Source of the DNA: Candidatus Poribacteria bacterium
GTDB taxonomy: Bacteria > Poribacteria > WGA-4E > WGA-3G
Reading direction: 5' to 3'
Length of the DNA: 14,895 nt
NCBI GenBank assembly: GCA_009845505.1
Contig: VXZL01000034.1
Coordinates: forward strand, 1-14,895
Shown here: positions 1 to 6,542 of the stretch, one piece after another
Layout of the letters: each line of letters opens with the position of its first letter
Position numbering within the stretch: position 1 is the first letter of the stretch
Program-made: the position numbers and the translations under genes
The notes under the pieces: model-generated
Told to the model about the DNA's origin: nothing
The model's input: the letters and a program-made list of their open reading frames with translations, nothing else
Database searches by the model: none

Positions 1-990
1 TATTTATCCAAGCCGACAGATGAAGTAATCGCGGCACTCGCTGCGCTGGAAGGGGATATCCTCATCCTCGGTGTCGGGGGCAAGATGGGACCGACACTCG
101 CGAAACAGGCGAAACGCGCCATCGACGCTGCAGGTATCACCAAAAGAGTGATTGGGGTCTCCCGTTTTTCGACATCCGGCGTACAAGAAAACTTACAAGC
201 AGCGGGTATTGAAACGATTGCCGCCGATTTACTCTCAGAAAACAGTCTGCAAAACCTACCTAACATCGAAAATGTGATTCTAATGGCAGGTAGGAAATTC
301 GGCTCTATAGGCAATGAAAGTCTGACGTGGGCGATGAACGGCTATATGCCGGGACGTGTAGCGGATAAGTTTCGCAACTCCCGGTTGGTCATTTTCTCAA
401 CAGGGAACGTCTATCCGCTGACCCCGGTCTCTTACGGCGGTGCCACTGAGAATTCACCTATTGCTCCGATTGGTGAATACGCGCAATCGTGTCTGAGCCG
501 TGAGCGGGTATGCACCCACTTCTCATCGCAATTCGGTACGCCGATGGTAATTTTGCGACTGAACTATGCCATAGACCTCCGCTACGGGATACTACTGGAC
601 ATCGCTGAAAAAGTTTATGCAGAAGAACCAATCTCCTTGGAAATGGGAAATGTGAACATAATCTGGCAAGGCGATGCGAATGCGGTTGCCCTACGGGCTT
701 TTGCGCACTGTCAAAGCCCACCGTTGATTCTCAATGTGACGGGTCCAGAGACTGTTTCTGTCCGATACCTTGCGTCATGTTTCGGAACACTCTTTAGCAA
801 ATCGCTGCGTTTTGACGGTGAAGAGGCAGAAACTGCCCTGTTGAGCAACGCCTCTCAGTGTCATCAACGGTTCGGCTACCCTCGTGTCTCCTTAGGACAG
901 ATGATTGAATGGGTATCAGAATGGGTCAGGATAGGCGGCACCACGCTTCACAAACCGACCCATTTTGAGGTACGCGACGGGAAATTCTGA
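1..990 (+). CDS. NAD(P)-binding epimerase/extended-SDR-like protein, 5' end missing
   Basis: The frame is open from base 1, so the gene starts upstream of the window; 329 codons are visible. A Rossmann dinucleotide-binding loop, GVGGKMG, lies at in-window codons 24-30, immediately after a hydrophobic beta strand (DILILG). The ATG at 85 lies inside this loop, so it cannot be the true start. Further typical SDR elements are a post-strand ILMAG, a serine/threonine strand (IFSTGNVYP, about codons 131-139) and a substrate-side C-terminal half. The catalytic YxxxK motif appears as Y-A-Q-S-C (codons 160-164), so the usual lysine is a cysteine. Established knowledge: extended SDRs act on nucleotide sugars or similar substrates using NAD(P). 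The substrate cannot be told here, and the missing lysine makes ordinary epimerase activity doubtful. It is followed after 85 bp by a secreted propeller gene with no obvious functional link. Confidence 0.85.
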   Translation, partial: YLSKPTDEVIAALAALEGDILILGVGGKMGPTLAKQAKRAIDAAGITKRVIGVSRFSTSGVQENLQAAGIETIAADLLSENSLQNLPNIENVILMAGRKFGSIGNESLTWAMNGYMPGRVADKFRNSRLVIFSTGNVYPLTPVSYGGATENSPIAPIGEYAQSCLSRERVCTHFSSQFGTPMVILRLNYAIDLRYGILLDIAEKVYAEEPISLEMGNVNIIWQGDANAVALRAFAHCQSPPLILNVTGPETVSVRYLASCFGTLFSKSLRFDGEEAETALLSNASQCHQRFGYPRVSLGQMIEWVSEWVRIGGTTLHKPTHFEVRDGKF

Positions 991-991
991 A

Positions 992-1026
992 GTGGGTGGT
1001 GAGTCGTGGGTAGTGGGTAGTGAGTC
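992..1026 (+). repeat. Five tandem heptamers, GTGGGTA type
   Basis: Five consecutive 7-bp units read GTGGGTG, GTGAGTC, GTGGGTA, GTGGGTA and GTGAGTC. They begin 2 bp after the stop codon of the SDR-like gene and end against a small palindrome. Similar period-7 arrays of other sequence occur in other gaps of the window. Confidence 0.8.
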
Positions 1027-1045
1027 AAGAGAGGTCTCTTTAACC
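1027..1045. repeat. AAGAGA-GG-TCTCTT palindrome plus TAACC
   Basis: A perfect 6-bp inverted repeat around a 2-bp centre (1027-1040) directly follows the heptamer array and continues as TAACC. The 11-mer TCTCTTTAACC (1035-1045) occurs as its reverse complement at 14754-14764, also next to a heptamer array and an AGAGA-G-TCTCT palindrome. The two sites look like members of one repeat family. The function is unknown. Confidence 0.6.
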
Positions 1046-1075
1046 CAGAACCCTCATAAAAAACATAGACAAAAA

Positions 1076-2035
1076 ATGCGAATTTTGTTAGTATGTCAGA
1101 GTAGTCTTTTTTTCACGTTTGTACTTTTAACCGATAGTGCTTTGTGCCAACCACAACCGCCCCTAACGATCGCTTTCGCCTCGGATGTGAGCGGTGACTG
1201 GGAAATCTATCTGACAGACACCGCCGGGAAGCAGCCTGTGAATCTTACACGCAACCCTGCGGCGGACTACTATCCAACGTGGGCACCTGACGGCACGCAG
1301 ATCGCATTTTTTTCACGGCGAGACGGAAATCATGAGATTTACGTGATGCAGGCTGATGGCAACGACCAGCACCGATTAACACATCACCCCGGGACGGATA
1401 AAGCACCAGCGTGGGCACCCGACGGTAAACGCCTCGCTTTCACATCAAATCGCGGCGGGCATTTCGACATCTACTTGCTTGATCTTCATAACGATGAGGT
1501 CATCCAACTTACGCAAAATGCCTTTGAAGATGAGATTCCAGCGTGGGCACCCGATGGAAACAGTCTCGCTTTCCACTCAAAGCGGGAATTCAATTGGGAT
1601 ATATACGTCGTTGATGTCCATACCGGAGTTGAACGGCGGTTGACGGATCAACCGTTGATGGACACTTATCCGGCTTGGGCACCTGACGGCACACGGATTG
1701 TATACGCCGCCATGCACCAAGAGGCAGAACTCGCCGATTTTGACTTGTATATTATGGACGCAGTGAACGGTGAAAATAAGGAAGCTTTGACCGATACACC
1801 CACAGATGAAGCCGTTCCTGCTTATGCACCTGATGGAGATACTATCGCTTTTCAATTTGAAAAAGACGGCAGGTGGGTTATCCATCTCATACGTGCTGAT
1901 GGTAGCGAACGCCGTGAATTAATTAACAACGGTGCATGGGCAACACAACCGAAATGGTATAGCGGTCCAGATGCACTATCAATAGAACCTTCAGGATTAC
2001 AAATTCAACAATGGGGCAAAATCCGAACCCCATAA
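1076..2035 (+). CDS. Secreted TolB/PD40-type beta-propeller protein with C-terminal WGKI tail
   Basis: The 319-residue product has a hydrophobic signal sequence (residues about 1-25, MRILLVCQ... to SALCQ). A run of PD40 (WD40-like) repeats follows, with A-P-D-G loops at residues 70-73, 114-117, 158-161, 202-205 and 251-254. The period is 44 residues, 49 for the last. Each repeat has the form [D/N]-x-x-I-Y-x-x-[D/Q], a [L/I]-T segment, x-P-x-[W/Y]-A-P-D-G and a [I/L]-x-[F/Y] strand, giving about six blades. Similar propellers (TolB and relatives) act as periplasmic or surface binding scaffolds. There is no peptidase or other catalytic domain. The ATG at 1076 was chosen because it opens the signal peptide; an in-frame ATG at 965 would overlap the SDR gene and translate the heptamer array. 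No clear Shine-Dalgarno sequence is seen. The last residues, QIQQWGKIRTP, match the ends of the next two proteins. Confidence 0.88.
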   Translation: MRILLVCQSSLFFTFVLLTDSALCQPQPPLTIAFASDVSGDWEIYLTDTAGKQPVNLTRNPAADYYPTWAPDGTQIAFFSRRDGNHEIYVMQADGNDQHRLTHHPGTDKAPAWAPDGKRLAFTSNRGGHFDIYLLDLHNDEVIQLTQNAFEDEIPAWAPDGNSLAFHSKREFNWDIYVVDVHTGVERRLTDQPLMDTYPAWAPDGTRIVYAAMHQEAELADFDLYIMDAVNGENKEALTDTPTDEAVPAYAPDGDTIAFQFEKDGRWVIHLIRADGSERRELINNGAWATQPKWYSGPDALSIEPSGLQIQQWGKIRTP

Positions 2036-2040
2036 CAAAA

Positions 2041-2189
2041 TGGCTGTCAGTCATCAGGGCGTTCGCTACGCTCACTGTCAGTGGTCAGTAGTCAGTTAGA
2101 GATCGTTATCGGTATTAGTAGAAATTTCTGTAAACACCACAACGCCTTACTGATTGCTGAAAGCGCAGTGCTCTGATGGCTGAGTGCTA
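2041..2189. repeat. Imperfect palindromic intergenic element 1 (GTCAG heptamer arms)
   Basis: The arms 2041-2060 and 2170-2189 are reverse complements at 15 of 20 positions. Inner arms (about 2077-2099 and 2147-2165) also pair imperfectly. The left arm contains three tandem heptamers (GTCAGTG, GTCAGTA, GTCAGTT at 2077-2097). The right end lies 21 bp before the ATG of the first CBM-like gene, just ahead of its ribosome binding site. It resembles the elements at 2866-3015 and 5336-5472. It could be a MITE-like repeat, an mRNA hairpin, or a weak terminator after the propeller gene. Confidence 0.75.
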
Positions 2190-2210
2190 CAATAAAAGGA
2201 GATACGTTTT

Positions 2211-2861
2211 ATGCGTTTCACAACTTTAGTATTAGGTATGCTCTTCATATTCGGATTACTGCTAACAAGCGGTATCAGTTACGGCTATGAGCGGGCAATT
2301 GAGGCAGAAATGGCGGATGCCATCGAAGCACCAATGATAATCGACGACGATGCCGATGCTTCAGGGGGCCAGTTTATATGGATGGAAGGACCTCCATTGG
2401 CTGGTGGCGGTGGTGAAGGTTGGGCAGAATACATCCTGCCTATCCCAGAAGCCGGCACTTACGCACTCTGGGGCAAGGTCATCGCATGGGACGGTAACAG
2501 TGATTCCTTCTGGGTCACGTGGCAACCCGCCGATCCAGACGAAAACGCTCAAGAGACTCAAAACACTGAGTTCCGCTGGGGTGTTGGCCAAGGTGAAGAA
2601 TGGCACTGGGACCGTATTAACCACTGGTTAGACGGCGGAACATTTGAACGGGAATGGGAATTGGAGGCAGGCGAAACAACACTCCGTATCGCAGTTCGGG
2701 AAGATGCGACAATGTTGGATGTAATTTTCATCACCGACAATCTTTCTGAAGATGAAGCGGAAGCAGGTCCCCGCGACCCGATTCCATCAGATTCCTTAGT
2801 CCCGGTTGAACCGCAAGATAAACTCACTACAACCTGGGGTAAACTCAAAGCAGCAAGATAG
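2211..2861 (+). CDS. Secreted CBM6/35-like jelly-roll protein, paralogue 1
   Basis: The 216-residue protein has a signal peptide (residues about 1-25) and one beta-sandwich domain of the CBM6/CBM35 kind. Visible elements are an opening EAEMA (32-36), W-M-E-G (57-60), a glycine run (GGGG, 65-68), P-E-A-G-T-Y-A-L-W-G (79-88), DGNSDSFWV (94-102), WHWDRINHW (131-139) and the closing REDATMLDVIFIT (163-175). In this fold the Trp/Asp-rich loops usually bind sugars, but the ligand here is unknown and no enzyme domain is attached. An acidic, proline-rich linker leads to the C-terminal KLTTTWGKLKAAR. A strong ribosome binding site, AAGGAGA (2196-2202), lies 8 bp before the ATG. It is a tandem duplicate of the following gene, probably co-transcribed. 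A stand-alone surface or periplasmic binding protein is the best reading. Confidence 0.8.
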   Translation: MRFTTLVLGMLFIFGLLLTSGISYGYERAIEAEMADAIEAPMIIDDDADASGGQFIWMEGPPLAGGGGEGWAEYILPIPEAGTYALWGKVIAWDGNSDSFWVTWQPADPDENAQETQNTEFRWGVGQGEEWHWDRINHWLDGGTFEREWELEAGETTLRIAVREDATMLDVIFITDNLSEDEAEAGPRDPIPSDSLVPVEPQDKLTTTWGKLKAAR

Positions 2862-2865
2862 GTAA

Positions 2866-3015
2866 TAGCAGTCAGGGCGTTCCGTTCCACTTCACTCTCA
2901 GCGATCAGCGGTCAGTAACTCGTTTGTGGCAATAATTGAACGTTTGTCATACCCACAACATCCTGCTGACTGCTGAGAGAGTTGTGTAGCAACGCGCCCT
3001 GACCGCTGACTACTA
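2866..3015. repeat. Imperfect palindromic intergenic element 2
   Basis: The left arm (about 2866-2930) and right arm (about 2951-3015) are long, gapped inverted repeats. Both begin ATAG[C/T]AGTCAG when read from the outside, and they share AGGGCG, CTCTCAGC and GTCAG segments. Period-7 GTCAG-type units are visible in both arms. The right end lies 21 bp before the ATG of the second CBM-like gene, which is the same distance as element 1 from the first. It could be a repeat insertion or part of the duplicated unit. Confidence 0.75.
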
Positions 3016-3036
3016 TACAAAGAAAGGAGGTTTGCG

Positions 3037-3711
3037 ATGAGACACAGTATAATTTTCATGCTGGTTATATTAACAACATTCTTATATGGAACAGCAAGAC
3101 TTGGCGCAGAGGTTGAGATTGCTCTCGAAGCGGAACTCGCAAATGAGATGGTAGAACCTATGATTATTGCAGAGGATAAACTTGCCTCTGATGGGAAATT
3201 TATCTGGATGGAAGGCGCACCGGTAGCCGGTGGCGGTGGCACAGGTCATGCTGATTTTATCATTAATATTCCGGAACCGGGGGACTATGCTCTCTGGGGG
3301 CATGTCATCGCATGGGATGGCAACAGTGATTCCTTTTGGGTAACATGGCAACCCGCCGATCCAGACGAAGATGCCCAACAGACACAGAATACAGAGTTTC
3401 GGTGGGGCGTTGGTCAAGGTGCCGCGTGGCACTGGGACCGTATCAACCACTGGTTAGATGGCGGAACATTTGATCGAGAGTGGGAATTCGACAAAAAGGG
3501 TGAGACGCTTTTACGGATCGCTGTCCGGGAAGACGCTACGATGATCGATGCAATCTTCGTGACAACTAACGTGAAAGCGACAGCCCCAGATCAAGCGAAC
3601 GTTCGGCTCCCAAACGATAGAGACCGGAAGATACAAGTTGAGGGGCTTGCTGTAAGTGCAAAAGGCAAAGCCGCGACCACCTGGGGGACCCTAAAACGGG
3701 CGTATCAATAA
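3037..3711 (+). CDS. Secreted CBM6/35-like jelly-roll protein, paralogue 2
   Basis: The 224-residue product is built like the preceding gene: signal peptide (about residues 1-24, ending LGA), EAELA, W-M-E-G (57-60), GGGG, DGNSDSFWV (94-102), WHWDRINHW (131-139) and REDATMIDAIFVT (164-176). Residues 91-150 of the two paralogues differ at only 5 of 60 positions, while signal peptides and linkers differ strongly. The linker here is basic/polar rather than acidic, yet the C-terminus again ends in KAATTWGTLKRAYQ. An excellent ribosome binding site, AAAGGAGG (3023-3030), lies 6 bp before the ATG. The ligand is unknown. The last 146 bp overlap, on the opposite strand, the end of a small convergent gene. 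Confidence 0.8.
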   Translation: MRHSIIFMLVILTTFLYGTARLGAEVEIALEAELANEMVEPMIIAEDKLASDGKFIWMEGAPVAGGGGTGHADFIINIPEPGDYALWGHVIAWDGNSDSFWVTWQPADPDEDAQQTQNTEFRWGVGQGAAWHWDRINHWLDGGTFDREWEFDKKGETLLRIAVREDATMIDAIFVTTNVKATAPDQANVRLPNDRDRKIQVEGLAVSAKGKAATTWGTLKRAYQ

Positions 3712-4123
3712 GAAATGGTGGCATGAACTTGCATGTGCAGGTCTTACTACGAATATTCGCTCGATGCCCGGATTGCAGGTCAGCGTAAGGCATAGATTTG
3801 ATGAACCGGTTGTTTTGAAACAGATAACACTGTTCCCGGTAATAATCAATACGCCATAAATCGAATCCGCGTTCAAACTGAACAACACGCTCAGGTGGGC
3901 CAAGATGGAGTCGTAGTTTCTCCACTGCCCGCCTGTCTCGCTTAATAAGGGTATGCGTTGCATACGCAAGTCCCGACAGAATCCCAGCCAACGCAATTTT
4001 CCCTCTTAATTTAACCGAAATACTCTCCGCAGCCGGTGTCAACCCCCACATTAGAGAGAAAATAAGGGCGAAAGCGCACATCTCTTTTTTTTTCTCAGAG
4101 AAAATTTGACATAAACTTCGCAT
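3566..4123 (-). CDS. Small exported or membrane protein of unknown function, convergent overlap
   Basis: The 185-codon frame looks genuine in its first two thirds. It has an N-terminal hydrophobic segment (about residues 16-33, AFALIFSLMWGLTPAA), a second mildly hydrophobic stretch (43-55), then a charged region and LGPPERVVQFERGFDLWRI (74-92) followed by YREQCYLFQNNRFI (95-108). The G-P-P-x-x-V, W-x-I-x-Y, F-x-N-x-x-F pattern recalls small SmpA/BamE-like lipoprotein domains, but there is no lipobox, so this is only a resemblance. Residues from about 138 to the end are antisense to paralogue 2 and have no recognisable features; the tail may be read-through beyond an ancestral stop. The start may be the ATG at 4123 or the one at 4081, which begins the hydrophobic segment directly. 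Neither has a strong ribosome binding site. Confidence 0.55.
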   Translation of the reverse strand: MRSLCQIFSEKKKEMCAFALIFSLMWGLTPAAESISVKLRGKIALAGILSGLAYATHTLIKRDRRAVEKLRLHLGPPERVVQFERGFDLWRIDYYREQCYLFQNNRFIKSMPYADLQSGHRANIRSKTCTCKFMPPFLIDTPVLGSPRWSRLCLLHLQQAPQLVSSGLYRLGAERSLDLGLSLSR

Positions 4124-4136
4124 TTTTGTCTTAACC

Positions 4137-4166
4137 TTGACAAAAAGAATAGTTTTGGGGTATCTT
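4137..4166 (+). promoter_or_regulatory. Sigma70-like promoter for nadA
   Basis: A perfect -35 TTGACA (4137-4142) is followed after 18 bp by TATCTT (4161-4166; four of six match TATAAT). Transcription would start near 4173, about 35 bp before the nadA ATG. The site lies in the divergent gap between nadA and the small minus-strand gene. Confidence 0.5.
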
Positions 4167-4207
4167 AATAGGAACGATTAAAAATTGACTTGGAGCGTGA
4201 TAAAAAG

Positions 4208-5335
4208 ATGACTGTTATGCGTTCTAACGGAGAAACCCCTCAAGCAACAGATACACCTGATTGTACAACCGACCTCAGTGTTGAGGACGTTAAGCAAGAG
4301 TTATACAAGCGACACCATCCGAGTTTAACGTTTCTCGATATAGAGGCGCATGCCAAGACCATCCACAGAATACGCACATTAAAGCAGAAGCACGACGTTG
4401 TGATGCTCGGTCACAACTATATGGAACCGCTCGTCTTCGGATTGTCCGAAAAAGAGGAACAGGGCGATTCACTCGGCTTGAGTATGTACGCAGCAAAAAC
4501 GGAAGCACCTTATTTAGTCTTCAACGGTGTACCGTTTATGGCAGAAACAGCGAAAATCTTAAGCCCCGACAAGACGGTGTTAGTTGCAGATAAAACAGCA
4601 GGATGCTCACTCGCCGATAACTTCGGTGCGGAAGATGTCAGGGAGTTGAAAAACCTCTATCCCGGTGCACCAGTGATGATCTATGTGAACAGTTACGCCG
4701 ATGCGAAAGCGGAATCGGATATCTGTTGTACATCGGCAAACGCAGCACACATCGCAAAAACGTTACCCGGGGACACAGTAATTTTTGTGCCGGACATCTT
4801 TTTCGCGCAAAATTTAGAGGAAGAGTTGAAAGACGAGAAAAAGGTTGTCTATCCGGGTAAAGATAATACTGCGCGCGGCGCAGTCTGTGAAGTTCATGAA
4901 AGATTCACACTCACCGACCTTCTAAGTATCCGCGAATCCTTTGAAATTCCGAAAGGACATCCCAGTCGCAAACTCTATGCACACTGGGAATGCCGCCCGA
5001 ATGTTTTACAAGAAGCGGATTTTTACGGCAGTACAAGTCAGATTATGAAGGACATTGCGGCGCGTGTGGCAGCGAATCAGTTGGAACGTGCTTTTGTCGC
5101 CTCGGAGTGTGAATTAACCTCGAACCTGGCACAAGAGTTCCCAGCCGTCCAATTCTGGACAGCCTGTTCCGTCCGATGTTCACACATGGCAAAGGTGAGT
5201 TTGGGCAAGATTGCAAATATTCTGGAAGCGATTGATCAGAGCGATGACCTCAGCGAATATGAGGTTACACTCAGCTCTGAAGTTATCGACAAAGCCCGCG
5301 CACCGATTGAGCGAATGCTTGAAGCGAGTGTTTAA
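4208..5335 (+). CDS. nadA: Quinolinate synthase (NadA)
   Basis: NadA condenses iminoaspartate with dihydroxyacetone phosphate to quinolinate in de novo NAD synthesis, using a [4Fe-4S] cluster held by three cysteines. The 375-residue product shows the family hallmarks: a GHNY segment (68-71), GDSLGLS (86-92), GVPFMAETAKIL (107-118), AGCSLAD (131-137), YVNSYADAKAESDICCTSANA (159-179), CEVHERF (227-233), HWEC (259-262), GSTSQI (274-279) and a C-terminal APIERML. Likely cluster ligands are Cys133, Cys262 and Cys320 or Cys324 in C-S-V-R-C. The ATG at 4208 was preferred to the in-frame TTG at 4190 because GGAG (4192-4195) precedes it, although the 12-bp spacing is long. No nadB or nadC is adjacent. 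The gene stands alone with its own promoter and ends in TAA-TAG against a palindrome. Confidence 0.95.
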   Translation: MTVMRSNGETPQATDTPDCTTDLSVEDVKQELYKRHHPSLTFLDIEAHAKTIHRIRTLKQKHDVVMLGHNYMEPLVFGLSEKEEQGDSLGLSMYAAKTEAPYLVFNGVPFMAETAKILSPDKTVLVADKTAGCSLADNFGAEDVRELKNLYPGAPVMIYVNSYADAKAESDICCTSANAAHIAKTLPGDTVIFVPDIFFAQNLEEELKDEKKVVYPGKDNTARGAVCEVHERFTLTDLLSIRESFEIPKGHPSRKLYAHWECRPNVLQEADFYGSTSQIMKDIAARVAANQLERAFVASECELTSNLAQEFPAVQFWTACSVRCSHMAKVSLGKIANILEAIDQSDDLSEYEVTLSSEVIDKARAPIERMLEASV

Positions 5336-5472
5336 TAGCCGTCAGCCATCAGGTCGCTACGCTTTCAGCCGTCAGTTAAGTCGTGTGGCAGTTGCGGACG
5401 TTTTCGCTCGCCACAAACGAGTTACTGACAACTGAAAGCGAACGTAGTGAGCGTGCTGACGGCTGACTGCTA
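5336..5472. repeat. Palindromic element 3, probable bidirectional terminator
   Basis: A nearly perfect hairpin of 137 bp fills the whole gap between two convergent genes. The outer arms 5336-5347 and 5461-5472 pair at 11 of 12 positions. Inner arms, such as GTCAGTTAAGTCGTGTGGC (5371-5389) against 5410-5429, pair with few gaps. The apical loop is about 5390-5409. Its first bases (TAG) give nadA a tandem TAA-TAG stop; its other end (CTA) gives the PorV-like gene a tandem TAG-TAG stop on the minus strand. The right arm contains heptamers (TGCTGAC, GGCTGAC, TGCTACT). The position suggests transcription termination in both directions; there is no classical U-tract. Confidence 0.8.
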
Positions 5473-6465
5473 CTAAAACCTTGTAATAAAAGAGACGCGA
5501 TGTGCATTACCGAGATAAGCGTCTGGTACGAAAGCGTAGTCGAATTGAAAATCAATATTCGCTAAGGCATCCTCACCGCTGCGTCGGACACCAACGCCGA
5601 GTGACAACCCGTCACTCGGATTTTCGTTTAAGCCCATACGGTAGCCGATACGCGCCGCCACACTGCCATAGAACCAGCGTTCTGCCCCAACGTGAAAACT
5701 TGGGTTTGCATCAATGAGTGGGAGGTGTGCATCGGCAACGAGAGCCCATATTTCACGTTCAGGCATCGATTCCTCCGACTCCTGCCAAGCTCTATAAGCC
5801 AGACCTGCACGGAGTGCCATCGGCAAATTCTCCGCTCCATCTAAGACCCCAGCATTTTGGACAGCAACGCCGATACCAAGATGATTGTCAAGGAGCCGCA
5901 GAATTAAACCGACATCAGCGGCAGCACCGTAGGCGTTTTGAATATCCAGTTGCTCTGAAATTATCTTCGCCGTACCACCGATAGATATGGCTGTACCAAG
6001 CGGATAAGCGACAGATAAACCTGTAGCGAATCCACCGACAGTTACCGTGCTATCTGGGTCTTCCGTTGGTCCTTGTCGACGCTCAATTTCCGTGAAACTG
6101 CCGAGGAAACTTGCACCCCAGACGAATCCGTTGACCCGTTGTGCGTACCCGATAGACTGATTGTTAATATCAGCGAACGAAAAGTGCTGCATTGCCGTCA
6201 ATTCTTGGTCATGAACGGCGGTTAAGCCTGCAGGATTCCAAAAGATGGTATTAACATCGTTCGCAAGTCCTGCAAATGCCCCACCCATCCCGACAGGACG
6301 ACTCCCGCCTTCAATCTTGAGGAAAGCGGCACCTACAGTCCCGGCTCCGTCGTGGATATTAACTGCGCTGGCAGTTGAGACACCTGCGGTTATTATGAGA
6401 AGCACCATTACATTGTACCGCCAAGCCCACACGCGGCTTGCGAAAACGGCTCCCCTTTTCTCCAT
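5473..6465 (-). CDS. PorV/PorQ-family outer-membrane beta-barrel protein
   Basis: The 330-residue protein has a signal sequence (hydrophobic 19-33, ending STASA). The N-terminal hallmark of the PorV/PorQ (UPF0164) family follows: GTVGAAFLKI (42-51), GGSRPVGMGGAFAGLANDVN (53-72) and FWNPAGL (75-81). The rest is alternating amphipathic strands with GxG turns, and the chain ends in HRVSFITRF with a terminal Phe, as expected for a BAM-inserted barrel. In Bacteroidota, PorV is the outer-membrane shuttle of type IX secretion that receives cargo C-terminal domains; other members are general outer-membrane proteins. A ribosome binding site, AAAGGAGAA (6480-6472), precedes the ATG. It lies 77 bp downstream of the giant surface-protein gene and is probably co-transcribed with it, which suggests a dedicated export or anchoring partner. 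The T9SS role is inferred from family and context. Confidence 0.85.
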   Translation of the reverse strand: MEKRGAVFASRVWAWRYNVMVLLIITAGVSTASAVNIHDGAGTVGAAFLKIEGGSRPVGMGGAFAGLANDVNTIFWNPAGLTAVHDQELTAMQHFSFADINNQSIGYAQRVNGFVWGASFLGSFTEIERRQGPTEDPDSTVTVGGFATGLSVAYPLGTAISIGGTAKIISEQLDIQNAYGAAADVGLILRLLDNHLGIGVAVQNAGVLDGAENLPMALRAGLAYRAWQESEESMPEREIWALVADAHLPLIDANPSFHVGAERWFYGSVAARIGYRMGLNENPSDGLSLGVGVRRSGEDALANIDFQFDYAFVPDAYLGNAHRVSFITRF

Positions 6466-6483
6466 TATAAATTCTCCTTTTTC

Positions 6484-6532
6484 GCTATTGGCTATTCGCG
6501 GTTCGCGGTTCGCGAAGAGCGGTCTGCGGTTC
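6484..6532. repeat. Seven tandem heptamers, GCGGTTC type
   Basis: Seven 7-bp units on the + strand read GCTATTG, GCTATTC, GCGGTTC, GCGGTTC, GCGAAGA, GCGGTCT and GCGGTTC. They occupy most of the 77-bp gap between the giant gene and the PorV-like gene, ending just before the ribosome binding site of the latter on the minus strand. Confidence 0.8.
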
Positions 6533-6542
6533 TCCCTGACAA

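Noticed and set aside
965..1075. Upstream ATG at 965 as start of the propeller gene
   Set aside because: It would overlap the SDR-like gene by 26 bp, translate the heptamer array, and place 37 polar residues in front of an intact signal peptide that starts at 1076.
992..3015. CRISPR array
   Set aside because: The repeats are 7 bp and contiguous or form palindromes; there are no unique spacers of regular length and no cas genes.
3691..3996. 101-codon minus-strand frame overlapping the small convergent gene
   Set aside because: It is a shifted reading of the same strand with no hydrophobic or domain-like features; the other frame carries the LGPPERVV...W...F-x-N pattern.
4190..4207. TTG at 4190 as start of nadA
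   Set aside because: A TTG start with no upstream ribosome binding site; it overlaps the GGAG that better serves the ATG at 4208. Both remain possible because NadA N-termini vary.
5211..5435. 74-codon + strand frame crossing the end of nadA and palindrome 3
   Set aside because: It lies out of frame within nadA and reads through the hairpin; no start signal.
2041..5472. Insertion sequences at the palindromes
   Set aside because: Too short for a transposase, no ORF inside and no clear target-site duplication; recorded as repeats only.
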